NCBI RefSeq assembly: GCF_029227915.1
Contig: NC_079883.1
Coordinates: 28,024,001 to 28,088,000 of the forward strand
Origin: Hydractinia symbiolongicarpus
Taxonomy: Eukaryota > Cnidaria > Hydrozoa > Anthoathecata > Hydractiniidae
DNA: 64,000 nucleotides
Direction of reading: 5' to 3'
Below, in pieces: positions 12,997 through 40,754 of this stretch. The notes below the pieces were generated by a model, which saw only the letters and a program-made list of their open reading frames with translations, did not search any database and was not told where the DNA came from. Position 1 is the stretch's first letter; every line of letters starts with the position of its first letter. A program made the translations under genes and the position numbers.

Positions 12997-13164
12997 TGAA
13001 ATAAATTAAATCCATAATTTTAATCATCAGCCTCACTATAATATAATTAAAAGGGTGTAGCTTTCTTTATTAGTTTAGTTGATACGGCCACGGATCAACA
13101 AAATTGTTGCGCAACTGCCCTGCAAAAATTAGCCAATCAGAAAGTAGCAGTTGCATTCCTACGG

Positions 13165-13262
13165 TAGGTTAGTCCTGTCTCTCTTTTCAGCGATAGCGCG
13201 CTAAAAAAAGCAGGGTTAAAAAAGCAGGACAGCGCGAGAGCAGAAAAGAGAGACAGGTATCC
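13165..13262. repeat. Imperfect palindrome upstream of the helicase start
   Basis: CCTGTCTCTCTTTTC (from about 13172) recurs inverted as GAAAAGAGAGACAGG (to about 13257), with GCGCGCT/AGCGCG inner parts and a short A-rich centre. It could form a hairpin, or be a small foldback element. It sits 170 bp upstream of the helicase ATG. Confidence 0.6.
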
Positions 13263-13300
13263 TGTCTATGCTTAAGTAGGATAGGATCATTTTCATCATC

Positions 13301-13339
13301 ATGTCACAACGACTTGTTGTTGGGGAAAGAAAGCGAAAT
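13301..13339 (+). other. Candidate first coding exon (13 codons)
   Basis: ATG opens MSQRLVVGERKRN and is followed directly by the good donor GTAAGT at 13340. No matching second exon could be assigned. It lies head to head with the helicase start, so it may be the stub of a divergent gene interrupted by later insertions. It may also be chance. Confidence 0.25.
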
Positions 13340-13389
13340 GTAAGTTTGCTTTGAGATTAATATTGCCAATTAAAAAAAACTCAACTAGA

Positions 13390-13715
13390 TACCATAGAGG
13401 GAGACGAAAAGGTTTCACTGAGATAGATTAGATATGTGCATATTTTACATGGCTAGCCTCACAAACATCGAGGGATATACCCTGTATATTATTTCCAGGA
13501 TGGGCCATTCCTTAGATGGGAGTGTATTTACTGCTCAATCGAGCTACGGAAACCTAATTATGGTCTGCCACAACAGGGATCTCCCCAATTTCCCTTGCAT
13601 GGCTTGACTTAATGCTTAATTCCCTTGCTTGGTTAACTTAATGCTATGGTAACATTTCCCTCACCGATATTAAATCACCAACTAGAAGAATGAAAACCTG
13701 GTCTCCCTCACAAAT
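13390..13715. repeat. Short foldback-like repeat
   Basis: GAGGGAGACGAAAAGGTTT near 13397 and its imperfect reverse complement AAAACCTGGTCTCCCTC near 13693-13710 bound about 0.3 kb of non-coding sequence. The right end resembles the first bases of the window, which suggests a dispersed family. Confidence 0.4.
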
Positions 13716-14068
13716 TGCAAAAGTTATAAGGTGGACATCACAAAGTTTTGGTGTGCAGTGGGTATTCCACCTGACCGATCGATATTTTCAGATCACAATT
13801 TTTTACATTCTGGGACAGAAGAACTAGAGCAGCAAAAAAATTTCTATGATTCTTGTTCCCAAACAGCCACTTTATAAATTTGGTAGTAAGTGCTCAAGGG
13901 TCCTGAAAACTAGTCTAAAATGTCATGAGAAAGCTCCAATCAAACGAGACACGTAAGTTATCATTAAATATTGTTGTAATACACTCAATCATGGTGCCAT
14001 GGTTTTTCCTGCATTGCACGCCTTAATAATTTCGTGCGTGTGCTGCGCATGCGATCTTAAAAAATTAA

Positions 14069-14294
14069 ATTTTCAAAAAGCAAAAGTGAAAACAAAATTC
14101 CTTTATTGTTTTGGTGTAGGGAACATGAAAAGAGTAAAAAGTGCCAACAATGTTTACAGCCAGGAATTTAAATCCACACAATTTTCAAAAAGCAAAAGTG
14201 AAAACAAAATTCCTTTATTGTTTTGGTGTAGGGAACATGCAAAGAGTAAAAAGTGCCAACAATGTTTACAGCCAGGAATTTAAATCCACACAAA
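14069..14294. repeat. 112-bp tandem duplication, two copies
   Basis: The block starting TTTTCAAAAAGCAAAAGTG and ending in CAGGAATTTAAATCCACACAA occurs at about 14069-14180 and again at about 14181-14294, with only a few differences (for example ACATGAAAAG versus ACATGCAAAG). Because 112 is not a multiple of three, the open frame that crosses both copies reads them in different frames and is unlikely to be a real protein. Confidence 0.9.
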
Positions 14295-15602
14295 TTTAAT
14301 TTTTTTCTCTCAATAACGATTTCCTCACTCTCGCAATCACATTGAGCGTATTGAAATGATTTGCTTTTTGTAATAGAGCAGTATGGCAGGTATAATTTTG
14401 GGTGTTATTGTCATGTATATCACAAGCTAGTGCCCAGGACTAAATTGATAAATGCTGTTAAAAAAAGTAAAAAATGTAACAATTTAGTTAGTGATATTTT
14501 TTATTCTTTTTTTATATTCGCTATTTTTAAACAACAGTGGCCACAAAAAATTAAATTTAAAATACAATTAATAAGACACATAAAACTTTGTTCTTCCCAT
14601 TACTGCCACTCATTTTATTATGCGCACTATGATAGGTAAGATGAAAATGGATAAAAAAATTTGTTTCTTTATGCATTTTAACTACGCCGTTTTCAACATA
14701 CATGAAAAAGATTAAAGTTAACGATAATGGTTGTAAAGCCTTCCTAAATCATTCTCTGACTTCATATTTCACTTTTTTCGTAATTTCGATAATTTCAGAA
14801 AGCTATCGCAGACATAAAGAAACAAAATTTTCGCAAGACTAAGTAAATCTGCGTAGGCCTAAATAAATCTGCGTGTGTGTGGGGAGGGGGGCGTGTGCGT
14901 GCGATCGCACGCCTCTCACAAAATGGTCTGATATAATGCAAAATGATTTGGTTAAAGGAGTCATTTTATTATATAAGAGTAGTTTTTACTTAGTTTTTCT
15001 AGAACAACAAAATGAAGAAAATAGCCAAAAAAATATAATTAAAGGGACTGTACGGTAAAAATAAAGTTTTTTGTATATAAAAACAAGAAGCTCTCCAGCT
15101 TAAAGATTTCCGCCATTAGCAATAATCTGAAAAAGTACTGAACATTGAAGAGGACTGAGTAATATGGGGGAACAAAATCATTGAATATGCTAAAATTTTG
15201 AAATTCACTTTTTGATTATTATTGAAACCGTAAATCATAGCTAACTTAACAGCCCTCGAAATTAGCATCAGTAGTCGGCAATTGCCGTTGCAATTGCTGG
15301 CGCGGTTTCATTTCGCGAGGGCAAAGAACTGCCGAGGCTAATCTTTGTTGCACACTAATTTTGCGGTAGAAAAGTGGGGGTCGTGAACCCCAAATACGAT
15401 GATCGAGCATCTACGTATAGCGACTCTCTCTTTTACATATCCGAGATATCTCTTTTTTACATATCCGAGATAGTATGCATGACTATTTTTATAAACTTAA
15501 TGTTTTCAAATTACAAAAAATCTTTATCCATCAGCTACATTTGAACAACACTTATGCAAACAAATGTTTTTAACCGCATGTGGGTTTTGTTTTTAAAGTT
15601 GC

Positions 15603-17081
15603 TTAAAGGGGAACTCCAGTAAAAAACACTTTTTTGTTTTTTGTTTTATGTACTCAGAAAAGCATAAGAAATCAAAAAAAATTTACTTTACTTGTTTTTC
15701 TTATTTAAAATTGTTGCACAAGCCTTCGCTCCTTAAAAAAACAGACAGGTGCGATTTCATTTAGGACTGGACTCGATTATAAATAATGACATCACATCGT
15801 GCAGAAAGTTTAAGCGAGCACAGAGAACGTTCATGTTAAGACCTATAGGTTACATTTAAATTGCTTTTTGTATGTAATTTACATTTAAATCTTTAAAAAA
15901 TGGTTAGTTGCTTTGCGTTTCGATGTACCAATCGATTAGAGAAGTGTAAAGAAGGAAGTTTTCACAGAATCCCGTCTGTTGTGAAAAAGAAAGAACGCAA
16001 AAATTTCAGCTAGTGAACGCGATCAAAGTTTCTCATTTCTTCTCATTTCATTATTTGTACTTATATCCACAGAACACAACCAAATAACATTTTGTACATT
16101 TTTATATTAAATGAAAGAACATTATACCAATTTCCAATACAAACACAGACAAAAAAAGTTTTCTAGTTACACATCTTTCGTAGCGCTCAAGTTTCTATTC
16201 TTTGTTTTTCAAAAAAGAAGCTTTTTTGATGGAAGGTCATGCCGAATATTTTCAGGGCGTAAATGTACCCATTTTCTTCAATCTTTGTAACTGTTTAAGG
16301 CTGCATGTAATGCTGATAATGCAGTTTCTAAAACGGCTTTGTCAAAACAACTACTTATAAATCAGTAGCTTCTGCAACACATTTATGACCTACCATAATC
16401 ATAACAATGATTTTTATTTATCAATATTAATACCCCCGTTTTCCAACTTATCACGACCCGAACATTATTCCATCTTTCGATCACGCATTTGAATGGTCCT
16501 CCATCATGGCGAAATTTTCAACTTTACATAAAGTTTGTGCGCATTTGTGAGCAAAAAAGCACGTGCGGAGGACAAATATTGCTGAATTTTGAAATAAAAA
16601 TAAATTGGCTTGTGAAAGTTTTTTTACTGAAGCAAATGATAAAGTTTTTTGACAAAAAGAATGTTAAAAAAAGCGATTAAATATATTTTCTATTTCTTTA
16701 AAACATATTATGCTAAGAACGTTACTTTGAGTCAGTAAAAGACACCTCGTCACTTTGCATCATTATTAATTTCTCCCTTGTGAGACACAAGAGGTTCGAA
16801 GTCGTGTGGCTGTAGGTTTGTAAAGTCTTTTTCATGAAGAGAATTATCCTATTCTATGTTTTCTAAGTTAAAATTTCGTCATTACTACAAGACATCTTAT
16901 CAACGAACAAACTTTACGCGACCTTCCAAATTTATTTAAAATTGAAGATGTTTACAGACCTGATTAAGGTATAAATAAAGATTTTAACGATTGTAAAAGG
17001 TTTATTCTGACATATTTATGTATTGTCTTCTTAAAATAACATTTTTTTCAAATATTTTTTTTCACTGGAGTGCCCCTTTAA
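15603..17081. mobile_element. Nested TTAA element with THAP remnant (Kolobok-like)
   Basis: The ends are AGGGGAACTCCAGTAAAAAA (from 15607) and TTTTTTTCACTGGAGTGCCCCT (to 17077), an inverted repeat of about 20 bp. Both sides carry TTAA (15603-15606 and 17078-17081). Inside, at 15900-16013 on the plus strand, a short open frame MVSCFAFRCTNRLEKCKEGS followed by FHRIPSVVKKKERK looks like the first third of a THAP zinc finger and then stops. The rest is non-coding, so the element is non-autonomous today. Confidence 0.75.
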
Positions 17082-17159
17082 ATAACACTTGCGGCATGAA
17101 GAAAATCCATTAAATTCGGACCAGCTATGGTTTCCAATTGCTTTGTCAAATGAAGAAAT

Positions 17160-17553
17160 TATGTACAATTAAATCCACGATAAAATGTCTGTTCCGCCTT
17201 TAAGTCCAGTTTTGCAGACTTAATTCATCCGTGCTCCGTCAGCGTTCACCTCTGCATTAGTTAAGGACCGCATGGCTGGATTTCTTGTGGTAAGACCTGG
17301 TTACCAACAACGAAGGGGCCAGGCCACAGAGATTTAGGTCTACGTAGTTCTTTTAACTAAGTCAGGAGTCGGTGAATTAGCTAGGATGTTCAGGTTAGCT
17401 ATGAATAGGCTTGCTCGTGGATTAAAAGGACCAGGACTATTCAATAATTCTAAGACAAAACGTTTTTGACCAAGACGTAAAACTGTCGGACGTTTTGTCT
17501 GACGAAATGTGATGGAAATTTTGTTTGACGAGTCTCCAAAATTTATTTCGAGG
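17160..17553 (+). repeat. Dispersed repeat, copy A (inverted relative to 26.1-26.5 kb)
   Basis: This roughly 0.4-kb block matches the reverse complement of 26060-26499 over its whole length, for example GGCTGGATTTCTTGTG-TAA-ACCTGGTTACCAA, ACTAAGTCAGGAG-TGGTGAATTAGC, and TAGGCTTG-CGTGGATTAAAAGGACCAG. No coding potential was recognised. It is probably part of a non-autonomous element. Confidence 0.85.
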
Positions 17554-17639
17554 CCATCGCACGCTACAAAATGAATTTTATAGGCTGATTTTAAAAACTC
17601 TATTTTTCAGTTGTGCGATTAATCACACGCCTGAAACGA

Positions 17640-17900
17640 TTTAGGAGTCTGCAAGACGTGCGCGTGCGATCGCACGCCTCTCCCGAAAGAGACTGATATC
17701 TAAAGGGTTTTTAAGACTAATGAAGCTTCAAAAATCAATATTTTTAAATTTGCCGCAATTCACTCTCTCGTGTTGGCAAATTATTGCCAAGGAATTACCG
17801 CTGCAAACGACTATGTCGTCGGCAATTTACTGCCAAAGGGTTTGTTTTTTTCGTTTCGAGGACTAAATCGAGGACTAGATCACTTTAAATTGAGGACTGC
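17640..17900. repeat. GCGTGCGATCGCACGC palindrome and GGCAAT-rich repeat
   Basis: The perfect palindrome GCGTGCGATCGCACGC followed by CTCTC occurs near 17661 and also near 14898, in the same orientation. TTGGCAAATTATTGCCAAGG and CGGCAATTTACTGCC motifs follow, echoing CGGCAATTGCCG near 15274. These are dispersed repeat pieces rather than genes. Confidence 0.55.
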
Positions 17901-17999
17901 TTAACTTACATAAATTTCATTTCTCTATAAGAACAGTTTAAAAAGAAAAATAATAAACCTGAAAATTGAAGAACAATAAAAACAAAATAAGAGCAACGG

Positions 18000-19199
18000 C
18001 AAGGCTGAAAATTTATTTATTTTCTCTTTTTCTCTGAAAAACAGCTTGGAAAATATCTTTAAAGGTGGCAGCAAATTCTTTTTACATAATCATTTTTGGA
18101 AGGTTATTTTCAGACTACTTATTCTTATTTTTTCTTTTATAACACACTTGTCATGATTTTATAGCTATAATACATTATTTTTCACCAAAAATATTCAGCT
18201 TTAACAGTTCCTCTTTAAATTAGAATTCATGAATAATTAATAAGTTCTGCTGAATATAGCTTTAGTCTACTGCTTGCAAAATTGTACAAAAGGAAATGAC
18301 GTAATTATAAAAGGGAAACGTTAATATCATCAAAGATGGCGCATTATAACACGATCTTCATTATGCTACACTGCAAGAGGTTTAACTTTCGATAGCATAT
18401 AAACTTTAAAATAAAATATTGTTCATTGGATAATAAAACAATTTGTTGCACTGTTAGGATTCTTAGTGGCTTAAAACTCATTTCAGCCTCGTTCTCAGAA
18501 AAAAATCTGTCAAAACGAGGATTTAGGCTTTAGCCTGGATAAGTTTCGGGCCTCCACCCTAGCTGCGCTGGCTCTATCTATCTCTCTATCTATCTCCTCA
18601 GGGGATTTTAAAGATTCTGTCTTCACTGGCGGAAATCAATAACTCACAGAAATATATTTCTTTTTCCATAAAAGTTTATCATATCATTCAAGTCTGCAAA
18701 CTTTTTTCAATACACATATTGAAGCAGGGCTTCGTTCTCTTTGTGTGAATGTGCGCAAAAAAGACTGGGTTAAAACATCACTATGCGTAATTAAATTTAA
18801 ATTAAAGCAATTCAGAAAGAAAGACAGAGTGAGCGAAATATAAAGAACACCCCCGACAATGTAATGTAGGATTTTTAGTAGGAAGTAAATAAGTTTTTAT
18901 TGCATGAGAAAACGATTTTGTATTTCGTAACGTAAATAAAATGTCTTTGAACGTTACTGTTATTGGATTTCAGTACAAAATAACAACACAGTCAAGGCCT
19001 GTATATAACGACGACGCCAATGACCAAGTACTTCCATGAGAAAATTCTAGAATAAATAAACAGGTTAATGCATTGTGCCGATGAGGGAATTTTGAGAGGA
19101 TGCCGACGGGCTAGGAATGTTTATGCTGTGTTGATGTGGATGCGGTAAAATACTTTCATCTCAACGGTAGTGCACTTTTTTCTATAATATATATATATT
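18000..19199. other. Gene-free stretch inside the outer transposon
   Basis: Only AT-rich sequence and a short TCTA microsatellite near 18570-18600 are visible. A possible further element end (ACAGTTCCTCTTTAA) lies near 18205, but no partner was found. Confidence 0.4.
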
Positions 19200-19659
19200 T
19201 ACAGTACTGTAAAAAGGTATCTTAACATCGTGATCCTCTATTGTGCTTGATGCGAACGATACGCGGTAGCTTTTTGAGCATATTTTTGTCTCAATAGAAG
19301 TGAATCATATCGCGTCTATCAGGATGTCGCGATAGCCTTGATCTATCGCCTTGTATTACTCGATGACGTAAATTGCTTTATAATAATTATTTTAAATTAA
19401 ATACTGAACTTCAAATGAAACAAAACAATGCTTAAAAGAGTTTCTTTTTTTTTCTATGATAAGTTAGGAATAATAATTCTTGTGTGAATAAAGTTAAACA
19501 AAGTTGCCTGACTTTCAATGAAAGTAATAAAAAGTAAAATAAATATTTTTTTCGCTGGGTTTATCTGGAGGTGTAAAACGTTGTTAGTTTACACACATTT
19601 TCATAAGAATCATTCTTTTTTTTGGTAAATCGACATTTCGAGCCTTGAATAATTCTTAA

Positions 19660-19795
19660 GATTTTTAAAATGCGATTTAAAAAAGCTTTTCTATCGCCGT
19701 TATTCGTTCTTAAACTTTTAAAATGAGATCTAAAAAAGCTTTTCTATTGCCGTTCTTCGTTCTTAAACTTTTAAAATGCCATCTAATTTTATTGC
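19660..19795 (+). repeat. Tandem repeat, about 53-bp unit, 2-3 copies
   Basis: Units of the form GCTTTTCTATCGCCGTTATTCG, TTCTTAAACTTTTAAAATG and AGATCTAAAAAA repeat in tandem. The same unit is expanded at 63340-63790, tying that array to this transposon family. Confidence 0.85.
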
Positions 19796-20294
19796 AAAAA
19801 CGTCGCTTTTATGCAATCTTTCAACTCGAAAGAACTCCAAGCCTTCTGTGAGAGGCTTTATTTAACGTTATTAATTTCTAAGAAAATTATTACGAAACTA
19901 TACAAGTAATTCTTTGATTTGTGGATGTTACGATAAAAAACAAATTATAAAATTAGAATGTTCTTTTACAAAAAAGTATTTAATTTCTTTACTTTTTTTA
20001 AAAATAGAAATTACGCTAGCTAAAATGTAATACTGCATGACTTCGTCGATCCATTTAGGAAACATAATAAAAACAAGGTAGAATACGGTTGTCATAACAC
20101 CCTCCTCCGTTATTAATTTCAAATATATAATTTTAATGCTGCGAAAAGCTTTAAATATTGTCAACTATATATAGTCTTTAAAAGGGTTTTGCACTTAGAT
20201 TTTGATTTTCTGTGACTGTGCAAAAAACATTAAAAGAACGCTAAAAATTTTTATAAAAATTATTTTTCCTGTTTTTTCTCTTATTTTAAGTGGG

Positions 20295-20405
20295 AGGAGA
20301 ATGACTTGCTGTATAAATTTCAAAACAGCACAAGAATAATTTATGCTGTATAACTTTCAAAACAGCAAAGAAGTATTCTTGCTGCATAAATTTAAAAAAC
20401 AAGTT
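20295..20405 (+). repeat. Short tandem repeat, about 42-bp unit, 3 imperfect copies
   Basis: CTGTATAAATTTCAAAACAGCA, CTGTATAACTTTCAAAACAGCA and CTGCATAAATTTAAAAAACA recur at about 42-bp spacing inside the TA element. Confidence 0.6.
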
Positions 20406-21599
20406 TTTGAGCATGCAAGTATTTTTATCTTTTCACCTTGACAGCTAGTTATTTTAATAATTCAAAACAAGTGAACAAATTTATCCAAAAAAAATTTTAG
20501 TGAGACAAATTATTATTATTTTTCCCTTCGCAACAAAAAATATTAATTGCGTACGTGATGCAATGATACATGAAAAAAATGCTTGTCGTGACACCCTTCT
20601 CCGTTGTAGACATTGTATTGAAGAATTAAAATTATTATTTAATTCTAGCGCAAACAAGATTTTTTAAACTTATTTATTAATTTCATAAAGTAAAGTTTAG
20701 TTTTTTTATAACAAGACGCAGTGAATTTATTTTGAAAGTTTTTTTATAATAAGACTCGTAATAAGCGTGAATAATACTTGTTAAACGAACTTCGTTAAGT
20801 TATACAATCCCTTATTTTTTTCTTTACGCTGTGATTTGAGAACAGTATAATAAAATTATTTCTTTTGAGATTATCGTTTAATTTATTTCTTTTCTTTGCG
20901 CTTCAATTTAATAAGAACAGATATTTAATTACTTTTAACACTTCGCGATGTATCGAGACTGCCTATCGAGTAAGTGAGATAAGACTTCACGCGATAGAAA
21001 TTTAGGAGCAAAAAAAGCTATCGCGCATCGATCGCGTTGCGCACGATACGCAATCCTCGATGTTAAGATACCTTTTTACAGTACTGTATGCTTTACAATT
21101 CTTCACCAACCCTCTGATGACATAATCTAACGTAAACATGAAATGATTTTTTTTCATTTTAGACCAAGAACACATTACTCAACACCCTGATTTTTATTGG
21201 GTTGTCCTACTCAAGGACGCTTTTTGGAATACTTTCTTCAAAATATTACAAAATTTCAGCATCTTATTAATACCAGCTAATTCGATTACTGCAGTTAAAT
21301 GAAGATTACCAGACCTTTCGTATGACTAACTTTTGGTTGATTTGACCAAACGTAATGACAACCTAAAGATGGAGTGCTACTAGTTATTTGTATTTGTTTG
21401 CAATAGGTGTATGAAAACGTCCTGGGAACGAGGTTGAATGATTTAATTATACAATTTGTCTTACCCTTTAAACATGTCATGTCGTAACTTAATTGACTTC
21501 AAATGTTTTGAATTATGCTGACGTTTTGCTGATCAACAAACTAAACCACACTTGAAACAATATCGTAGCAATTCTTTAATACATGACTCATATACAAGT

Positions 21600-23172
21600 T
21601 ATGTTTTTTGTTTAGAAGGATGGACATGTTTGTTTTCAATACTCTCTAATTCATCTTCCTCCGCTTCTTCTTCTTTTTCTATATCGTGTGAGAGAGTAGT
21701 TAGGGTCGCTTTTTTCAGTTCTGGAATGTAAAAGTGAATTCACAATTGTTAGCATTTTCTAGTCTTTCCCAAAGGAAACATTGACATAAAAAAATATTAT
21801 TACCTCTCCACAGATTTTGCGAGGCATTCATCATCACTTTCATTGTCACCATCCGAAATACAATCTTCTTCTACATCAGGCTCCTTGTTTACACCTGCAT
21901 TTTGAACTTCTGATGTATTTGTGTCGACTAAGTTAGGTAGCCCAAGTAACTCGAGTGTATTGCCAATGTCACCTAACATTAGTAAATGTGCCTATATAGT
22001 GCCTGTGCCTATACCTTTTTTATTATTCATTAGGGATCATTTTGTTGCTAAAATAGTCTAATTTTGTTGCTAAAATAGTCTAATTTTGTTGCTAAAATAG
22101 TCTTACGCAAATTACCTTTATGTAACATGTTAAATGTACTATTTAAAACTGCAGGTGCTATGTCTCCAATTAGCTCATCATCCAAATCGGTATCCACTGA
22201 TTCATTCATACAATCAGAATCTGAAGAAAAAAACAAATCATGTCATTATGTATACCCAAAAAAATTTTTTCCCCATATACGAGTAGAGAGAAAACGTACC
22301 ATCGTCCAAACAAATTTCAAACTCTGTTTGGCGGGAAGCATCAATTGCTATTGGAACAGTGACCACTTTTGTGTTTGTGCATCTGCTATACAGCTAGGTG
22401 TTTGTGTCGATACATTCCTAAAAGTTGCATTCTTATACTTTGTCGACCTTGTATATGTTTTAGGTACAGCTTGTATACCAATTGACAAGTTTCTTACAAC
22501 TTCAAATTCACAGTCTGGATATGACGCAGTGAGTTTGTCGAAAGACTCAGAGGAGGATTACGGAAGCTCCTCAGGCAACGCTGCTTCCACTAATTACAAA
22601 AATAAAAGTGTGTAGATGCAGTAATCTCGTTTCCAATTGCTTTGTAGCAATTGAAAAAAAGAGCACTGGGAATGAGGTATATTTACTAAGTATTTCAGAT
22701 GTGAAGTAATGAGGAAATTATTAACAGAGCAGCGATAAAAAAAATATTTCAATATATATTGGGCTTACCTCTTTTGATTGTTTTTTTTTTCAGCTCTCGA
22801 TTTTGAAGTTGCGCGTTCCTTAGAAGGACGCTTTTGAGCGAATATAGTGGGTATGGATTTTGGCAAAAGTCTTCGTTTACAAGGACGATCATTTTAAAAC
22901 TCTTTGACCTGACAGTCCCAACTTGGATCATAACAGCTTTCGTCAAAATGATCCAAGCAAACAAAAATTTGAATGAGAAGATCTTTAGTCCCTATTGCAG
23001 CAATCCAAGCTTTTTTTACTAGCCAGTCTTTCCGGAAGCTGAAAAAAGTTTTGTCTTTATTTTTTATTTTTTTGTTATCACAGCCATAAGCAGCACAAGA
23101 GATGTTTGTAAAAATATGAAGAAGCTTTGAACCCGCTAACTTGCTACGAAAAGAAGTATACCTTTTACACAT
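21600..23172 (-). pseudogene. THAP-domain (Kolobok-type) transposase N-terminal relic
   Basis: On the minus strand the first exon (about 23172-22770) encodes a THAP zinc finger: CAAYGCDNKK, FFSFRKDWLVKKAWIAAIG, VCLDHFDESC and, after an in-frame TAA at about 22892-22894, the closing IPTIFAQKRPSKERA motif, then a GTAAGC donor. Further exon-like pieces follow: about 22605-22302 (with internal stops; PKTYTRSTKYKNATFRN), 22222-22112 (DSDCMNESVDTDLDDEL, then a GTAATT donor), 21978-21805 (LELLGLPNLVDTNTSEV ... acidic) and 21721-21620 (acidic EEEAEEDELES). No catalytic portion is recognisable. THAP fingers bind transposon ends, and Kolobok transposases begin with one. The gene is dead. Confidence 0.65.
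22034..22102 (+). repeat. 22-bp tandem repeat, three copies
   Basis: TTTTGTTGCTAAAATAGTCTAA is repeated three times with almost no change, between two exon-like pieces of the THAP relic. Confidence 0.9.
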
Positions 23173-24494
23173 GTTTTCTTAAAAGCTTTTCTCATGCTTA
23201 AAACACTTGGAGGCTATTTTTCATTTAGTCCAGAATCCCTTTTCTTTTTTTCCATTAACAAATAATAAAAAAAATCCTGGGACCTAAGTTGATAATGTTT
23301 ATCGCTAGCCTTTCATTTTTGAATAAACGGTTACCTTGTGCAAAAAAATGAATTATTTTTGTATATATGAATAATTCATGTGATTATGATACTAGGGTAA
23401 ATTAGCTAGGAACTGTCTAATTTATACACAAGTATGAAAAAATAAATACGGCGTTAACTTACTGCCTCACATTCCATACAATGAGTTTGTTAATGATTTG
23501 TTTCTGAATTGCACTATGTCATACGCAAACATATTTATCCAGCCTGACTTTCAATGCAGACTTATACCCTCCATGATGGTGAGCGAAGGTCATGTTTCAC
23601 AAAGAAAGTAAATAAAGAAAAAAGGTTATACTTTTATAATAATAAAATACAAAGTGAATGAAGGGGATTTTCTTTAATAATTTGATATAAGGTATATATA
23701 TTTTTCACCATACAGTCCCTTTAAAGGACTTACATTTGGAAAGATTTTTTTTATAAAAACAATTTAATTGTATATAATTTGCATTTTAATCTTTACAAAA
23801 ATGTCTAGGGGACAAAGATTGAGACAAAAATAACATTTTAACATCAGTTAGACAATATCCAAGTAAGTATTTCCTTTACAAAAACTTAAAATAAACTTAC
23901 ATCATTTTTGCACCTGTTATTTTGGCTATTAAAAAATTGCTAACGGGTCGCAAAAAAATTGAAAATCACATCAGAAAAGAGTAAGTTTACAGGTTGGTTT
24001 ACCTCACAGCAGAGCAGAAAATTTTAACATTTTTTGACTGAGTTGTGTGCCTGTGTTTATTAATCGTAGCAAAGCAGAGGCGTGTTGACATGGGGCAAAC
24101 AAGACAATACTCAAAGCAAGTATAATATAACATGGCTAACTTTATTTGAGATACTGTACTAGGCCAGAGCCAGGTGCCTATCATTCTACAGGACAACTAG
24201 AAGGTTTACTGAAGTCACCGCAATTAACATGAGCTAAATATTCAAATAATCCATTAACATATAATAACAATAAGAAAAAGAAAGAAGGTTATGTGTAAAT
24301 CCCATCCAGGTGTTCTTCCTTATTATATTTATAAAACAATGTTATATAATAATTCTAAGATTTTGTATTGATGAATAAAGGAAATAACAAAAAAGAAAAG
24401 TTTATTTTTATTGAAATAAAAGTTTATTTTCACTGTTGTGTTATTGTGCACAGTTAAAAACTGTATATAGCTTGAAATATATAAAAAAGTAGAA

Positions 24495-40090
<15,596 letters not shown>

Positions 40091-40754
40091 AAAAGCTGTA
40101 GTTGCTTCATCTTAGAGCACCCGGTGACATGTAGTATGTGAGAGAAATTGATTCTGAAAAAATGGGTGGATTTAAATTTTTAAATTATATACCAATATTT
40201 TAGATGATATATATTTACGCAGATAAGACAAATATTTATATCAACGGAAATCGAATAATTGGCAAAATACAATTAAGTGATTTTGACGTTTTTGTTATTG
40301 CCAGAGGTTATTTTTGAAAAATATTTACTTTCCTGTTTCTGTTCTTTAATTTTCTTTACGTCCTTTTATTTTATTAATATAATTATTATTTGAATGAATT
40401 ATTGTTAGATATTTGAATTTTTCAATGAAAATAGAAATAGTGTCTTAAAATATCGTCTTCTTCACTTTTATCGCATGAAACCTAAATATTTATTTAGTTG
40501 TAGGAAACTCAAACAGCCCACCTGGGCTCGATTTAGAAAATTATTCTTCCTCCAAGATAAAACATTTTCAACCAAAACAAAAATGAGATGTCTGAAAATT
40601 TCAGATCTTTAACTAGATTGCTCTATTATGTTTCGGATTATAAACGAGAATTAATTACAGCGGAATTATAGGAATGATAATAAGCGTACCAAACGAAAGC
40701 AGTGCAAACAACCTCGTTTCCAGGATTTGTTTTTCTTTTTATATTTGTTCAGAT

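Larger units (their letters stand above)
19200..21088. mobile_element. Tc1/mariner-like non-autonomous element (TA target site)
   Basis: CAGTACTGTAAAAAGGTATCTTAACATCG starts at 19202 and its reverse complement ends at 21086. TA flanks both sides (19200-19201 and 21087-21088). Weaker inverted similarity continues for about 130 bp with many TATCG/CGATA words. No transposase frame is present in the 1.9 kb. TA duplication with CAGT ends is typical of the Tc1/mariner superfamily; the assignment is from the ends alone. Confidence 0.75.
15039..23724. mobile_element. Outer Kolobok-type DNA transposon with nested insertions
   Basis: Terminal inverted repeats AGGGACTGTACGGTAAAAA (from 15043) and TTTTTCACCATACAGTCCCT (to 23720) are flanked on both sides by TTAA (15039-15042 and 23721-23724). 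The TTAA target site, the AGGG start, and the THAP-domain transposase relic on the minus strand at 21.6-23.2 kb are the combination known for the Kolobok superfamily. The length of 8.7 kb is inflated by at least two later insertions (15607-17077 and 19202-21086). The two ends might instead belong to different copies of one family. Confidence 0.65.

Noticed and set aside
13999-14283. Plus-strand open frame of 94 codons
   Set aside because: It spans a 112-bp tandem duplication read in two frames, with no family resemblance.
18058-18215. A further TTAA element suggested by ACAGTTCCTCTTTAA
   Set aside because: No convincing inverted partner could be found.
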